Positions 18,468-27,911 are shown, numbered from the stretch's first letter. The stretch: DNA of 64,000 nucleotides from Saprospiraceae bacterium (GCA_025055285.1 JANWXM010000017.1:1-64000), one strand, 5' to 3'. The notes: generated from the letters alone by a model not told the origin. Numbers and translations: made by a program.

Positions 18468-19859
18468 CTATTTGGATGTAGGTGGCGGGCTATTGTCGGT
18501 GCGGTCAGCTGTGGTTTGGCTCTTTTTCTTCTTTCTCCTCTTTTTCTTTTTTTGATTGCCTTCTGTTTTTACCTGGCCGGATTGAGCGGGCTCAGTTTGA
18601 GGCGACGGAGAGGGCTCCTGAGTTGTTTGGGCAGGAGGCGTTGAAGTTGTGGTGGGCGATTGCTCTGCACTTTGCTCCAATGCAGCAGCCATTGTTTGGC
18701 CTTTGTGTTTTTTCCGCTTCTTCTTGCGCTTCTTTTTGCGCTTTTCAATGGGAAGTTCGAGAACATTCGTTACGTTCTCATAGTCGTACTCTTGTTCTTC
18801 GTCGTCATCTGGCTCGTCAGAGGGCAGCATGGGTATGGCAGAGAGAATTTCTTCCAAACTAGTGGGAATCTCGCCATTTTTGATCCGGTCTAAAGCTTCC
18901 CAGACTTGGTCTACATGGAGGGCGTACACCTTTCCGCGGTCTTCTGCATAAGTGTAGTACATCAGACGTTTGAAGACGTCTGTCTTTACCAGAACCGCTA
19001 CGCCTGCTTGGGTTTTTAGGCGGTCTGCCTTATCCGGAAAATCCTCTAAGGCTTCGATGTAGGTATCCAGTTCGTAGTTGAGACAACATTTGAGGCGACC
19101 GCACATACCGGAGAGTTTCGTCTGATTGATGGCAAGGTTTTGATAGCGAGCAGCAGCGGTATTAACGCTCTTAAACTCGCTTAACCACGTAGAACAGCAT
19201 AACTCGCGCCCACAATTGCCTATGCCGCCAATACGCGCAGACTCTTGTCGCGCACCAATTTGGCGCATTTCTACGCGGACGTTAAACTCGCGAGCATAGT
19301 GGCGAATCAATTCGCGAAAGTCTACGCGCCCATCCGCAGTATAATAGAAAGTGCATTTACGGCCGTCGCCTTGAAACTCCACGTCGCCGATTTTCATTTT
19401 CAGATCGAGGCTGCGAGCAATAACTCGAGCGCGGAGCATCACGTCGTGTTCCATTTTGCGCAGCTGATCCAGTCGCTCCAAGTCGCGTTCGTGCGCTTTG
19501 CGGATGACGCTTTGCTGACATGCATCAACAGAAACGTGTTTGCGCTTCATTTGAAGGCGAACGAGTTCGCCCGACAGAGAAATAACGCCTACGTCGTAGC
19601 CTCCTGTTGCCGACTCTACCAACACCCAATCGCCCGTGGTCGCCCGCGTATGCGGCGGATTCCTAAAAAAGTCTTTGCGCGCTCCGTTTTTAAAACTAAC
19701 CTCTACAATGTCAAAAGGCTGTGGCTCCTGAATACCCATGGCAGTCAGCCAGTCATATGTATTGTGGCGGTTACAACCGCCCGTAGCGCATCCTCCGTTG
19801 GCGCGACAACCTTTCACACTATCCTTTCCCGTAGAGCAAGAACAACCTAGACAGCCCAT
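18468..19859 (-). CDS. ricT: PSP1-domain protein, RicT/YaaT-like
   Basis: RicT (YaaT) is a PSP1 protein. In Bacillus it forms an Fe-S complex that affects RNA processing. Here the first 28 residues are Cys-rich (MGCLGCSCSTGKDSVKGC then GGCATGGC), a plausible Fe-S binding addition. The PSP1 core follows, with GDVEFQGDGRKCTFYYTADG, IGARQESARIGGIGNCGREL and CGRLKCCLNYELDTY, where the conserved Cys cluster lies. The last 130 residues are a low-complexity Lys-rich (KRKKKRKKHKG), Pro/Thr/Gln tail typical of Bacteroidota members. holB lies 13 nt upstream, so the genes are an operon, as in Bacillus where yaaT follows holB. Confidence 0.87.
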   Translation of the reverse strand: MGCLGCSCSTGKDSVKGCRANGGCATGGCNRHNTYDWLTAMGIQEPQPFDIVEVSFKNGARKDFFRNPPHTRATTGDWVLVESATGGYDVGVISLSGELVRLQMKRKHVSVDACQQSVIRKAHERDLERLDQLRKMEHDVMLRARVIARSLDLKMKIGDVEFQGDGRKCTFYYTADGRVDFRELIRHYAREFNVRVEMRQIGARQESARIGGIGNCGRELCCSTWLSEFKSVNTAAARYQNLAINQTKLSGMCGRLKCCLNYELDTYIEALEDFPDKADRLKTQAGVAVLVKTDVFKRLMYYTYAEDRGKVYALHVDQVWEALDRIKNGEIPTSLEEILSAIPMLPSDEPDDDEEQEYDYENVTNVLELPIEKRKKKRKKKRKKHKGQTMAAALEQSAEQSPTTTSTPPAQTTQEPSPSPQTEPAQSGQVKTEGNQKKKKRRKKKKSQTTADRTDNSPPPTSK

Positions 19860-19872
19860 GATCGCTTCTCAT

Positions 19873-20979
19873 TCACACGTTTTGTGGTTTTTTAATAAGA
19901 TGATGGATATTAATGGAAGCGCTTAACATGAGGATTTTGGGATTGGCGTTTCGTTCTATGTATACAATAAATTCATTTATACGGCTAACCAATTGAGTAA
20001 TGTGCTCAAAGGAGAAAACGGCAGTCATCTTGCGCGCCGTTTCTAACTCCGCCGGTCGCAACCGTACAGGCACTTGCGGACTAACCTTGAGCACAAGCAA
20101 TTCGCGCAAAAATTGGAGAACGTAGGCCAAAAACTCCTTCTGATTCTCACGGCCTAACTGAGCAAATCGTTCAGCCCAGCGAACCAACTCTACGCCATTA
20201 CCGCGCCAACAAGAGCGCAGCCACTCGACGAGCATCCGGCCACTATCGCTCTCAAACGCCTCAACCATATGCAAAGCCCGGTTGTAATCGCCGTCAGCTA
20301 AAAAGGCAATTTGTTGAGCGCGCTCGGCTTCCACACCCTGATAAATCCGCAGGGCCTCTGCAATAGCTTCGTCTGAAAGCGGCTGAGTCTTAAGCAATTG
20401 ACAGCGAGATAAAATAGTCGGTAAGATGGCATCCGTGTTTTCCGATACGAGCACAAAAACCGTTCGCTCGGGTGGTTCTTCTATTAACTTAAGTAACCGG
20501 TTCCCTTCTTTGCCCAGATACTCAGGCAGCCACATGAGGAGAATTTTGTAACGGCCTTCGAAGGCCTTCAAACTCAGCTGCCGCACGATGGCAACACACT
20601 CTTCTTTGGTGATGTTGCCTTGTTTATTCTCGGCTCCAATCCGCTGAAACCATTCATTGGCACTCAACCATGGATTAGAACTCAGCGCTTCGCGCCATTC
20701 CTTCAAGTAGTCGGCGCTGAGGGCATTAGTGCCTACAACTGGAAAAGAAAAATGGATATCAGGGTGTAAGAATCGCGTTGCTTTCTGGCAGGCAGGACAC
20801 GAGCAAGAAGATGAGGTCTGAGGAAAGTATTGACACTGTAGCCAGCGGGTCAGCTCAAGCGCTAACGCCAAGGTACCCCAACCTGTCTTGCCAGCCAAGA
20901 GCAAGGCATGAGGTACGCGCTCCTGCTGGAGCATTTGCTGCAAATACGCCTGAGTACCGTCTTGACCAAATACTACCAT
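19873..20979 (-). CDS. holB: DNA polymerase III delta' subunit
   Basis: Clamp-loader subunit. The AAA+ N-terminus has HALLLAGKTGWGTLALALE (about 24-42), a P-loop lacking its Lys, as in delta' proteins that do not hydrolyse ATP. The zinc module is C(49), then CSCPACQK (Cys59, 61, 64). IEEPPERTVFVLVSE and ILPTILSRCQLL contain the SRC sensor-1/arginine-finger motif. The ATG at 20979 gives 368 residues. The frame runs on upstream to 21063 but this would add Cys-rich, non-conserved residues. Operon with ricT (13-nt gap). Confidence 0.9.
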   Translation of the reverse strand: MVVFGQDGTQAYLQQMLQQERVPHALLLAGKTGWGTLALALELTRWLQCQYFPQTSSSCSCPACQKATRFLHPDIHFSFPVVGTNALSADYLKEWREALSSNPWLSANEWFQRIGAENKQGNITKEECVAIVRQLSLKAFEGRYKILLMWLPEYLGKEGNRLLKLIEEPPERTVFVLVSENTDAILPTILSRCQLLKTQPLSDEAIAEALRIYQGVEAERAQQIAFLADGDYNRALHMVEAFESDSGRMLVEWLRSCWRGNGVELVRWAERFAQLGRENQKEFLAYVLQFLRELLVLKVSPQVPVRLRPAELETARKMTAVFSFEHITQLVSRINEFIVYIERNANPKILMLSASINIHHLIKKPQNV

Positions 20980-21079
20980 AGCCTGGGTCCTGCTCGCAGT
21001 ACAATTTAATGGATGTGCACAGAGGCATTTATCCCTCGCCGACGTGTTTACCTCCACCTTCACTTCTTCCTACGTCTAT

Positions 21080-21553
21080 TTAGGAAAGATACGCAAGGAT
21101 GGAAGGGTCGAGCGGTTCGCAGGCAGGCGGAAAAACGGCAATCAAGCGTCCGTTCTCATCGAGCAAATATTTTTGAAAATTCCAGGAGACTGTGCTGTCC
21201 GAGTGACCGTTTTCAGCAGCAGTAGTCAGCCAGCGATAAACAGGATGTGTATGAGGTGGCTTAATGTGGATTTTCTCTGCTAAAGGAAAAGTGACTCCAT
21301 ACCGACTAGTGCAAAACTCGCGAATCTCTTTAGCATCACCTGGCTCTTGTCCTCCAAAATCATTACATGGAAAACCCACCACCACTAACCTATCGCTAAA
21401 CTGCGTGTATAATTCCTGAAGTTGTTGATATTGAGGCGTGTAGCCACATTCTGAAGCTACGTTCACGACCAATATCTTTTTGCCTGCAAACGCTGCGAAG
21501 TCAATCTCGCCTCCGTCAAGTCCTTTTGCGCGGAATTGATGAATAGTATTCAT
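21080..21553 (-). CDS. Glutathione peroxidase-family (thiol peroxidase)
   Basis: Reduces peroxides using a catalytic Cys. NVASECGYTPQYQQLQELY holds peroxidatic Cys36, VGFPCNDFGGQEPG the conserved Gln and an extra Cys, and STVSWNFQKYLLDENG the conserved Trp-Asn-Phe. Together these form the Cys/Gln/Trp/Asn tetrad. At 157 residues it is the short, monomeric, Cys-type form that generally prefers thioredoxin as reductant. No signal peptide, so cytoplasmic. No peroxide-regulator site was recognised. Confidence 0.93.
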   Translation of the reverse strand: MNTIHQFRAKGLDGGEIDFAAFAGKKILVVNVASECGYTPQYQQLQELYTQFSDRLVVVGFPCNDFGGQEPGDAKEIREFCTSRYGVTFPLAEKIHIKPPHTHPVYRWLTTAAENGHSDSTVSWNFQKYLLDENGRLIAVFPPACEPLDPSILAYLS

Positions 21554-21700
21554 GTTTGCTTCAGCGGCGAAGATATGGCGAAAGTTGAAATATTTAATTG
21601 CGAGAAAGCAGCTTCTTCTCTGTTGCGAAAATCCTGCCTTTATCGCGCGCGTTTAGCGCAGATTCGCCGCCTCGCTCTATTGCGAGTTTTGCCAAAGATT

Positions 21701-22309
21701 TCACTCCATTTCTTGAATAACTTCCGTGACCTCCGGCACCATGCGCTTGAGCATACCCTCGATGCCTGCCTTTAGGGTAATCGTAGACGACGGACAGCCG
21801 CTACACGAGCCTTGCATCGTTACGTACACGCGCCCTTTCTCATAGGCCTTAAACTCGATGCTCCCTCCATCCATCTCTACAGCAGGCTTAACGTAGGTGT
21901 CGATCAATTCTTTGATGCGGCGCGCAATCTCGCCCTCTTCTCCGGCAAACTGCGCGGCGTTTTGCTCAGCGAGGTACTTTTCCCAATATTCGGAAAAGCC
22001 TTCTTTGATCACTTCACCCCCTTTTTCCAAGTAGTCTTTTATGAACTCCTTGAGCCGCAGCATAATGTCAGCCCATTCGTAGTTCATCTCCTTGGTGATA
22101 GTGATGTAATTGTTGTTGAAATAGACGCTCTTTACGTAAGGCAACTCCATTAAGGCAGAGGCTAACGGGCTCCACTGCGCCGCTAATTCTTTGTCCTTAA
22201 AATCGGCAATCCCGCGATAAAGAAGGCGGTTAGTTACATATTTGAGAGCCTCTGGATTGGGCGTCTGCTCAGTGTAGAGCATGACGGGGCTTTTAACTGT
22301 GTTTTCCAT
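21701..22309 (-). CDS. Nfu-type Fe-S cluster scaffold (NifU C-terminal domain)
   Basis: Carries and transfers Fe-S clusters. An N-terminal Nfu_N domain (TEQTPNPEALKYVTNRLL) is followed by a linker and the NifU C-terminal domain. That domain has VEMDGGSIEFKAYEKGRVYV and the cluster-binding motif GSCSGCPSSTITLKAG (Cys169, Cys172). At 202 residues it has the two-domain size seen in Bacteroidota. It is transcribed alone, with 390 bp of other minus-strand genes on either side. No suf genes are in the window. Confidence 0.92.
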   Translation of the reverse strand: MENTVKSPVMLYTEQTPNPEALKYVTNRLLYRGIADFKDKELAAQWSPLASALMELPYVKSVYFNNNYITITKEMNYEWADIMLRLKEFIKDYLEKGGEVIKEGFSEYWEKYLAEQNAAQFAGEEGEIARRIKELIDTYVKPAVEMDGGSIEFKAYEKGRVYVTMQGSCSGCPSSTITLKAGIEGMLKRMVPEVTEVIQEME

Positions 22310-22359
22310 ACAGACTTTTTTTATGTTCGTTGAAACAAGAGAGGCCGTGTTTGGTTTGG

Positions 22360-22662
22360 TTACAGCTGGAAAAAGAAGGAACCGTCGGGCAATTCAAACA
22401 TGCGCACAGTAGGATAGCGAATTAAGATATGGGGGAATATCACGTGATAATCTCGAGCGTGAATATGAAGCGCATCTTGAGGATTTCGATGCAAATTGCG
22501 CAACCGCTCAAGCACATGCTCAGGGATTTGAGTATCGAAGCTTAGCGTTTTAGAGTCCACTTGAAGCGCGCTATTCTCGAGGGTCTTCAGCAATTCGTCG
22601 AAAAGACGAGAGAGGTAAAATTTATCTTGTATTTGACGAGGATGTATTCGTCTCGGTTCCAT
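22360..22662 (-). CDS. Hypothetical protein, 100 aa
   Basis: A 100-residue soluble protein that I do not recognise. It is predicted helical at the start (FYLSRLFDELLKTLENSALQ), with HARDYHVIFPHILIRYP and MFELPDGSFFFQL at the C-terminus. A perfect TATTTTTG box 20 nt upstream and a GGAGGA sequence ahead of the ATG support it as a real expressed gene. It stands between nfu and an NlpC gene with its own promoter, so it is probably a single-gene unit. Confidence 0.65.
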   Translation of the reverse strand: MEPRRIHPRQIQDKFYLSRLFDELLKTLENSALQVDSKTLSFDTQIPEHVLERLRNLHRNPQDALHIHARDYHVIFPHILIRYPTVRMFELPDGSFFFQL

Positions 22663-22681
22663 GCAATGGTTATTTTCCTCC

Positions 22682-22689
22682 CAAAAATA
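22682..22689 (-). promoter_or_regulatory. Promoter -7 box TATTTTTG
   Basis: An exact TAnnTTTG Bacteroidota -7 element, 20 nt from the ATG of the 100-residue protein gene at 22662. It predicts a short leader of about 15 nt. Confidence 0.55.
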
Positions 22690-22760
22690 CGCTTCCGCTC
22701 GCCATTAGCGCAATTTTAAGAAAAAGCACGTATCTCAACCTCTTCCTCAATGCCCGATGT

Positions 22761-23285
22761 TCAGCGAGGACCGATCACGTTTCGCCCTTCAAGGATGAGC
22801 GGTTTCCAATACGAGGAGGCAGAGATGTTTTCGGAAACGACGCCGCGAGTGGTAGTGCTGTGAACCACAATAATACCTTCTGGGCGGTTTTCGACTACCA
22901 TCGCTACATGTTGAATGTTGCGCAGATTTTTACCAAAGACAATAATATCACCGGGTTGAACGCGCGATAGTGGAACAGCTTTTCCCTCGCGAGCCTGCAG
23001 AGCAGATGCTGGAGATACCTCAATGCCGAACTGCCGCAAGACATAGCTGGTAAACCCAGAACAGTCGAAGCCTGTAGTCGGTTCCTTACCAGCATACCGA
23101 TAAGGCGTACCTCGCAATTGAAGTGCATACTGTACGATATCCCGGCGCAGGCGAGCCTCAGAAGGAGGAGGAGAGGGCAAAGAAGGCGATTCAACTGCTT
23201 TGCGAACGGGCGTACACAACGACAACAATAGGATTAAAAGAAAAAGCAAAGGAAGGATAAAAATAAAATACCGTTTTAATCGCAT
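22761..23285 (-). CDS. NlpC/P60 cell-wall peptidase
   Basis: An envelope Cys peptidase that probably cuts peptidoglycan stem peptides. Residues 1-22 are a signal peptide or membrane anchor (FIFILPLLFLLILLLSLC). Cys24 followed by TPVRK may be a lipidated residue. The NlpC/P60 triad is DCSGFTSYV (Cys75), NIQHVAMVVEN (His) and IVVHSTTTRGVV (third-position His). At 174 residues it is a catalytic domain only, with no SH3 or LysM targeting domain. It is a close paralogue of the gene at 23840-24397, with the same order and C-terminal motif (ASSYWKPLIL versus ASSYWRPRIL). Confidence 0.9.
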   Translation of the reverse strand: MRLKRYFIFILPLLFLLILLLSLCTPVRKAVESPSLPSPPPSEARLRRDIVQYALQLRGTPYRYAGKEPTTGFDCSGFTSYVLRQFGIEVSPASALQAREGKAVPLSRVQPGDIIVFGKNLRNIQHVAMVVENRPEGIIVVHSTTTRGVVSENISASSYWKPLILEGRNVIGPR

Positions 23286-23839
23286 AAAAAATTATTTTTT
23301 TAATAAAAATGTTTTTCAAAGCGATATTTCTTGAAAATCTCCCTAACAGTCAGAAGAAAACCCGAAAGTGCAGGAACCGCGGCATTAAATCGTTGATCGA
23401 ACAACAGTAACCGACTCAATTTTCGCACGGCATGTTAACGCTCTCGTATAGCTAAAAACTAGAGAGCACTTCGCTGTTGCTTCTACAAATAACCATTGGC
23501 CTGCAGCGTAAAAGATTGATATTTTCACTCGCAACTACTATATTAGAAGCAGCGACCAGACTGTTTGCCGTTAATGCAATTGTGAGGATTTTCTTCTCCT
23601 GAACATTTCAAGGAACTATAGCTAGCCTTTCTGCGAAAAGAGTGCAAGGCCCTTTAAATTACTCAGCGCACGGCAATAAAACGTCTACGGTTGCCACAAC
23701 AATTTAATTCGTTGTAAAAGAAAAAACGGTTGTCGGAGGGAGTCCAACAACCGCCTAATTTTTCGCTTTGTTAGCCAGTGCGTTTATGTTAGGGCAACCT
23801 TCTTCTCTTAGCAGGCCACGACAAGTGACCAATACAGTT
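23286..23839. other. Gene-free stretch between NlpC paralogues
   Basis: About 550 bp without a credible ORF on either strand, AT-rich near 23286. It contains the terminator at 23721-23753 for the gene at 23840-24397. The rest shows nothing I recognise. Confidence 0.5.
23721..23753 (-). terminator. Rho-independent terminator of the second NlpC gene
   Basis: CGGTTGT (23727-23733) pairs with ACAACCG (23747-23753), with a short inner GGA/TCC pairing. On the minus strand the stem is followed by six T's. It lies about 90 nt past the stop of the NlpC gene at 23840. Confidence 0.6.
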
Positions 23840-24397
23840 TCAATGTTCGCCTAAGACATCTCGAGCAAACAAGATGCGCGGCCTCCAATACGAGGAGGCG
23901 TGTACGTTCTCTAACACTACACCGCGGCGCGTGCTGTGAATACACACGATTCCACCGGGTGTATTTTCCACCACAAGGGCCACATGACGGATGCGGCCTT
24001 TGCGACCAAAGAATAGCAAATCTCCAGGAGCGACCTCACTCAAGGGTACGCGTTTGCCCTGCAGGGCTTGCACGCGCGACCCGGCTGAAAGCGGAACGTC
24101 GAACTTGGAGAGGATGTAACTGGTGAATCCCGAACAGTCAAAACCCTTCTGCGGATTACGACTGCCGTACTTATACGGCGTGCCAATGAAGGTTTGAGCA
24201 TATCGCACAATCTCCTCGCGCTGCTGCATCATTTCAACACTTAGCATGCGCGCCGGACGAAAAGACGTGCTCACCACACTTGTCACCAGCAGAAAAAGAA
24301 GGGAGGATACTAAGAAAGGGAGTCTAGAAGGGTAACTACCACTACTGCTTGAGTCGCTCATATTTAGAAACGGAATTTTGGCCTGCTTTCCTATCAT
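23840..24397 (-). CDS. NlpC/P60 cell-wall peptidase, paralogue
   Basis: Same domain and role as the gene at 22761. A hydrophobic segment (LPFLVSSLLFLLVTSVVST) is the export signal. Catalytic parts are GFDCSGFTSYILSKF (Cys), RIRHVALVVENTPGG (His) and IVCIHSTRRGVVLEN (third His). The ATG at 24397 gives 185 residues. A second ATG at 24361 would put a Ser-rich start (MSDSSSSGSYPS) ahead of the signal and is equally possible. A TACCTTTG promoter lies upstream and a hairpin with T-run downstream, so this is a complete single-gene unit. Confidence 0.9.
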   Translation of the reverse strand: MIGKQAKIPFLNMSDSSSSGSYPSRLPFLVSSLLFLLVTSVVSTSFRPARMLSVEMMQQREEIVRYAQTFIGTPYKYGSRNPQKGFDCSGFTSYILSKFDVPLSAGSRVQALQGKRVPLSEVAPGDLLFFGRKGRIRHVALVVENTPGGIVCIHSTRRGVVLENVHASSYWRPRILFARDVLGEH

Positions 24398-24494
24398 GAA
24401 AATAAATAGGAAGCATTTTGCGGCAGTGAAAGAGAGTAAAGTAAATTAGAGAAAAAGGCGTCAAAACATTATGCACCGGCAACATTCTGTCGGG

Positions 24495-24502
24495 CAAAGG
24501 TA
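24495..24502 (-). promoter_or_regulatory. Promoter -7 box TACCTTTG
   Basis: An exact TAnnTTTG element on the minus strand, about 98 nt ahead of the ATG at 24397 of the NlpC gene. It predicts a leader of about 90-130 nt. Confidence 0.5.
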
Positions 24503-24748
24503 TAAAAACCAATGGATTAATTCACAATAACAAAGAGCGCGATTTTTTTCACAATTCAATAAAAGGCTCAATTTACGTTTACAGGGGCTAAAAATGAGAA
24601 ACAGACATGACCATTTCTAATTTCTGCCTTTTAACCGGATACGTTGAGTTTTCTCACTACGAACCTCTCCGAAGCGCTCTCAAGGACAGCGCGTTAGGAG
24701 AATTCATGGGACAGACTGAGAACAAGGCACGGCTACGAGGCAGAAAAA

Positions 24749-24794
24749 GAGACGAGGGCAGTGGCCCACTTGTACGGACTACTGCCCTCGTCTC
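24749..24794 (-). terminator. Strong rho-independent terminator of prc
   Basis: A perfect 14-bp inverted repeat: GAGACGAGGGCAGT (24749-24762) and ACTGCCCTCGTCTC (24781-24794), with an 18-nt loop. Reading the minus strand, the stem is followed by TCTTTTTC. It begins 13 nt past the stop of prc at 24808. Confidence 0.75.
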
Positions 24795-24807
24795 AAGGAT
24801 ACGGAGT

Positions 24808-26946
24808 CTATTTTCGAGAAGCTAAGCTATTGAGGCGAATCATATCCTGCATTATGCGTAGGGCCTCGTAAAGTTGAATATCCTTCTGGCGTTCGCTAAG
24901 CCAGGCGTCGTTGCGCGCCGAACGAGAGGAGTCGCTTTTTATATGTGGCAAGTCTGCCGCTAAGTTGGCAATGGTCAAATCTTGAATGGGTGTTAACATA
25001 TTTTCAAAGCGTTTTGACTCCTCCTCGTTTTTTTTCTGGAGGCGGAAGAACGCTTCCCATTGTACAGGCATGCGTGTTTGTTCTTTTTGTCGGCGAAAAC
25101 GCTGAGCGTTCTCCTCAATCTTTCGGAAGGTAGAGTCATCTTTAACTCGCTTGGCACTTTCTTTTTTGAGTTGCTCAACAAGCGGTGTCACATTGTACAC
25201 TTTTTGAGAGAAAGACAATGGCTCAATGCTGGTAGGTGGCAGCGAATATTCATTTTCGCGCTCGCCGTACTCGTAATAATTATAGGTGTCAGGCAACACG
25301 ATATCAGGTTTGACACCTTCTAGTTGAGTTGTCTGACCGGTGATGCGGTAAAATTTTTGGATTGTTACCTTCATTTGCCCAAGCGGCTTGACACTTGGGT
25401 CGCTCGTCGAATAGTCTAAGTCCCAGAAACGCTGGACGGTACCCTTCCCATAAGTGTAGGCAGCACCTACAATAACCGCGCGTCCGTAATCTTGCAGGGC
25501 AGCGGCAATGATTTCGGAAGCAGAAGCACTAGCCGCATTGACCATAACAATTAGTGGACCAGCATATTGCACGCGCGGATCGGTGTCTTCGTTAATTTCA
25601 GGAGGTCGATTGCGACTCTTCACTTGTACAATAGGTCCGCTTTCGATGAAAAAACCTGACATGCGCACCACATCGCGCAGGGAACCTCCGCCGTTATTGC
25701 GGAGATCTAAAATAATCCCTTTAACGTCTTCTCGCTTGAGCTTTTCGATTTCCTTGGCAACGTCTTCGGCACACGAAGTGATGCCTTGCGGCGTAAAGTC
25801 GGCGTAAAATTTAGGGAGGAAAATGTAACCAATTTTTTCTGAATTACCTTTTGTGCTAAGTATGAGGGACTTAGCCATAGCCTCTTCAGTGATAACCACG
25901 TCGCGCACGATGGAAATGACCTTGATAGAGCCATCGGGTTTTTGCACGGTAAGGCGCACTGTGGTGCCCTTTGGGCCACGTATTTTGGCTACCACATCGT
26001 CAATTTCCATTCCCATAACGTCTACGGGCTCTTCATCACCCTGCGCTACTTTAAGAATGACATCTTTGGGCTCAAGTTCCTTTTGTTTCCAGGCTGGCCC
26101 TCCTGGCACAATTTCTATCACAGTGGTTTTCTCTCCATCGCTTTGCAGGCGCGCACCAATGCCTTCCAGTTTGCCCGACATATTGACGTCGAAGTCAGCC
26201 TTTTCTTGTGGAGAGAAGTAGCCCGAGTGCGGGTCAAAGACACCTACGAAGGCGTTTAGGTAGCCCTCCAGGCGACGGCTGCGGTCGCGCCGCTGCATGC
26301 GCTTAAACCACCGGTCATATACTTCCAGCGTTTTCTGACGCGCCTCGGCCTCTAGCGTTTGCCGATCCTTCTTCTCTCCGGAAAACTCGGGTTTTTCTTG
26401 CTCTTTAATGGTGTTGTGAATGCGCTCCAATACTTCATATTTTAGCCAAAGTTCCCAGCGTTGGCGCAATTCTTGGTCATTGCGCGCGCGCGGAGCTTTA
26501 TCTCCATTCATTTCAATGTAGGCCTCAGTGGAAAAATCCAGTGGCTTAGAGAGAATTTCGCGGTACCACTGTTGGGTTTTCTGCAGGGCCCGGTCGTAAA
26601 GTTCCATGGTGCGATCGAAAAACGTAAAGACTCCGGCACGCGCTTGATCATCCAGTTCGTTCTCGAAAACAAGCAATTGAGCAATATCTTCCTCTGTAAA
26701 AAAGCGCTTGCCTTGGTCGAGCTGTTTTAAGTAAAAATGAAAAACCTGCCTCGAGAGCCGGTCGTCTACAGGCTTCGGCTCATAATGAAAACGCTCTAAG
26801 CCAGTTAAAATCCCTTTGATTAATAGAGCCTCTTTTTGAGGATTTTGGCTGGAGGCAGCAGACCACACTTCTTGGCGTTTAAACCACAGTGCAGTTCCGA
26901 GCAGACCCAAAAAGGAAAAGATCAGCAACGTGGATGTCCATTTCAT
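24808..26946 (-). CDS. prc: Tail-specific protease Prc (S41A), with PDZ domain
   Basis: A periplasmic processing protease. The N-terminus is a signal anchor (MKWTSTLLIFSFLGLLGTAL). An alpha-helical N-terminal domain of about 230 residues follows, then a PDZ domain (MSGKLEGIGARLQSDGEKTT onward). The S41 core has ILDLRNNGGGSL and ASASASEIIAAALQDYGRA, then YTYGKGTVQRFWD, giving the Ser-Asp-Lys set of E. coli Prc (S430, D441, K455 equivalents). A Prc-type C-terminal domain ends it. The ATG at 26946 (712 aa) begins with a clean signal. An ATG at 27003 adds 19 residues. It has its own promoter at 27036 and a strong terminator. Confidence 0.93.
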   Translation of the reverse strand: MKWTSTLLIFSFLGLLGTALWFKRQEVWSAASSQNPQKEALLIKGILTGLERFHYEPKPVDDRLSRQVFHFYLKQLDQGKRFFTEEDIAQLLVFENELDDQARAGVFTFFDRTMELYDRALQKTQQWYREILSKPLDFSTEAYIEMNGDKAPRARNDQELRQRWELWLKYEVLERIHNTIKEQEKPEFSGEKKDRQTLEAEARQKTLEVYDRWFKRMQRRDRSRRLEGYLNAFVGVFDPHSGYFSPQEKADFDVNMSGKLEGIGARLQSDGEKTTVIEIVPGGPAWKQKELEPKDVILKVAQGDEEPVDVMGMEIDDVVAKIRGPKGTTVRLTVQKPDGSIKVISIVRDVVITEEAMAKSLILSTKGNSEKIGYIFLPKFYADFTPQGITSCAEDVAKEIEKLKREDVKGIILDLRNNGGGSLRDVVRMSGFFIESGPIVQVKSRNRPPEINEDTDPRVQYAGPLIVMVNAASASASEIIAAALQDYGRAVIVGAAYTYGKGTVQRFWDLDYSTSDPSVKPLGQMKVTIQKFYRITGQTTQLEGVKPDIVLPDTYNYYEYGERENEYSLPPTSIEPLSFSQKVYNVTPLVEQLKKESAKRVKDDSTFRKIEENAQRFRRQKEQTRMPVQWEAFFRLQKKNEEESKRFENMLTPIQDLTIANLAADLPHIKSDSSRSARNDAWLSERQKDIQLYEALRIMQDMIRLNSLASRK

Positions 26947-27035
26947 GTCGATGTGCACAAATTGATTGCTGCAGGGCTCAGCAGAAACAGAAGAGCATGC
27001 CATAAGCCTAGATAAAACAGTCTAAAAAGTGATGA

Positions 27036-27043
27036 CAAAGGTA
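27036..27043 (-). promoter_or_regulatory. Promoter -7 box TACCTTTG
   Basis: An exact TAnnTTTG box on the minus strand, 90 nt ahead of the preferred prc ATG (26946) and 33 nt ahead of the alternative at 27003. Confidence 0.5.
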
Positions 27044-27911
27044 CTCCAGTTGTTGTTGTGCGAACTAATTTCTAGAATGAATCGAAAATTCAAACTTTAT
27101 ATAAAAAATAAGTTATCTTTAGATCCAAAAACAAAATATTTATTGGTTTTATAGGCAAAAGTCCATCAAATTGAGACTTATTTTCCTGACTCTTTTACTG
27201 TCTATAGTCCCATAGAAAACGAAAAAGACTCCTAGATAATGTTATTGCTTTGCCCGAGTTCTCTTTCCCTTTTTACAGCACTTTACCACTATTTTAACCT
27301 CAACTCTCCCTCTGCTTCACTGCACGCATTGTAGACCCTAAACATCTTGTGAAGAATGGAAGTTCTTATGACAAAGTTACTCAGAGGCGCGCGTATTTCT
27401 CGTTCCTTTTTTCCGTGTCTGTAGTCATAGACAAAACCTCTGTAGCAAACGCCTCTACCAAACTAGGATAAGCCCACCGATAGCCTGCAAAGTTCGCTAG
27501 AGGTACACTTGCAACATCCACACCTCAGCGCAAACAGGTCAGCTTTTGGCGCATGTTTTCTGTTCTTTTGGTAGGCCGATTGAATTTTGCTCAGATTTGG
27601 CCCTTATTTTTCACGGCGCAAAACCTTGATAGCGTTTTATTTAAGCGATTTTTTCTGAGGGTTAATTAACCCTACCTTTACTTTAATCTTATCCGCACGA
27701 TTAGGCATTCGACGGGCCTGCTACACAGAACAAGGCGACCCTAAAAAAAGCGGCTTTCTGCCCTGCCTGTGCGAGCTTTAGGTGTAATGTTACTTGGTGA
27801 ACCTCTCTGTCCAAACGCCCTTTCATCGAAAATATAACACTTTGCTTGAAATTGCCTTTGGCAGCTCTTTTCCGACAAAGAGGTCGCTGCTGCCATAAAT
27901 GCGCAATGGCT
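27044..27911. other. Long gene-free region with one possible ORF remnant
   Basis: About 870 bp, AT-rich, without a credible complete gene. On the minus strand at 27381-27524 a 47-codon frame without a start codon reads like protein (DVASVPLANFAGYRWAYPS then LVEAFATEVLSMTTDTEKR) and is preceded in frame by a TGA and more open codons. It may be the remains of a gene I cannot name. Confidence 0.3.

Noticed and set aside
19245-19850. Plus-strand 201-codon open frame
   Set aside because: Antisense shadow of ricT, whose PSP1 motifs are clear.
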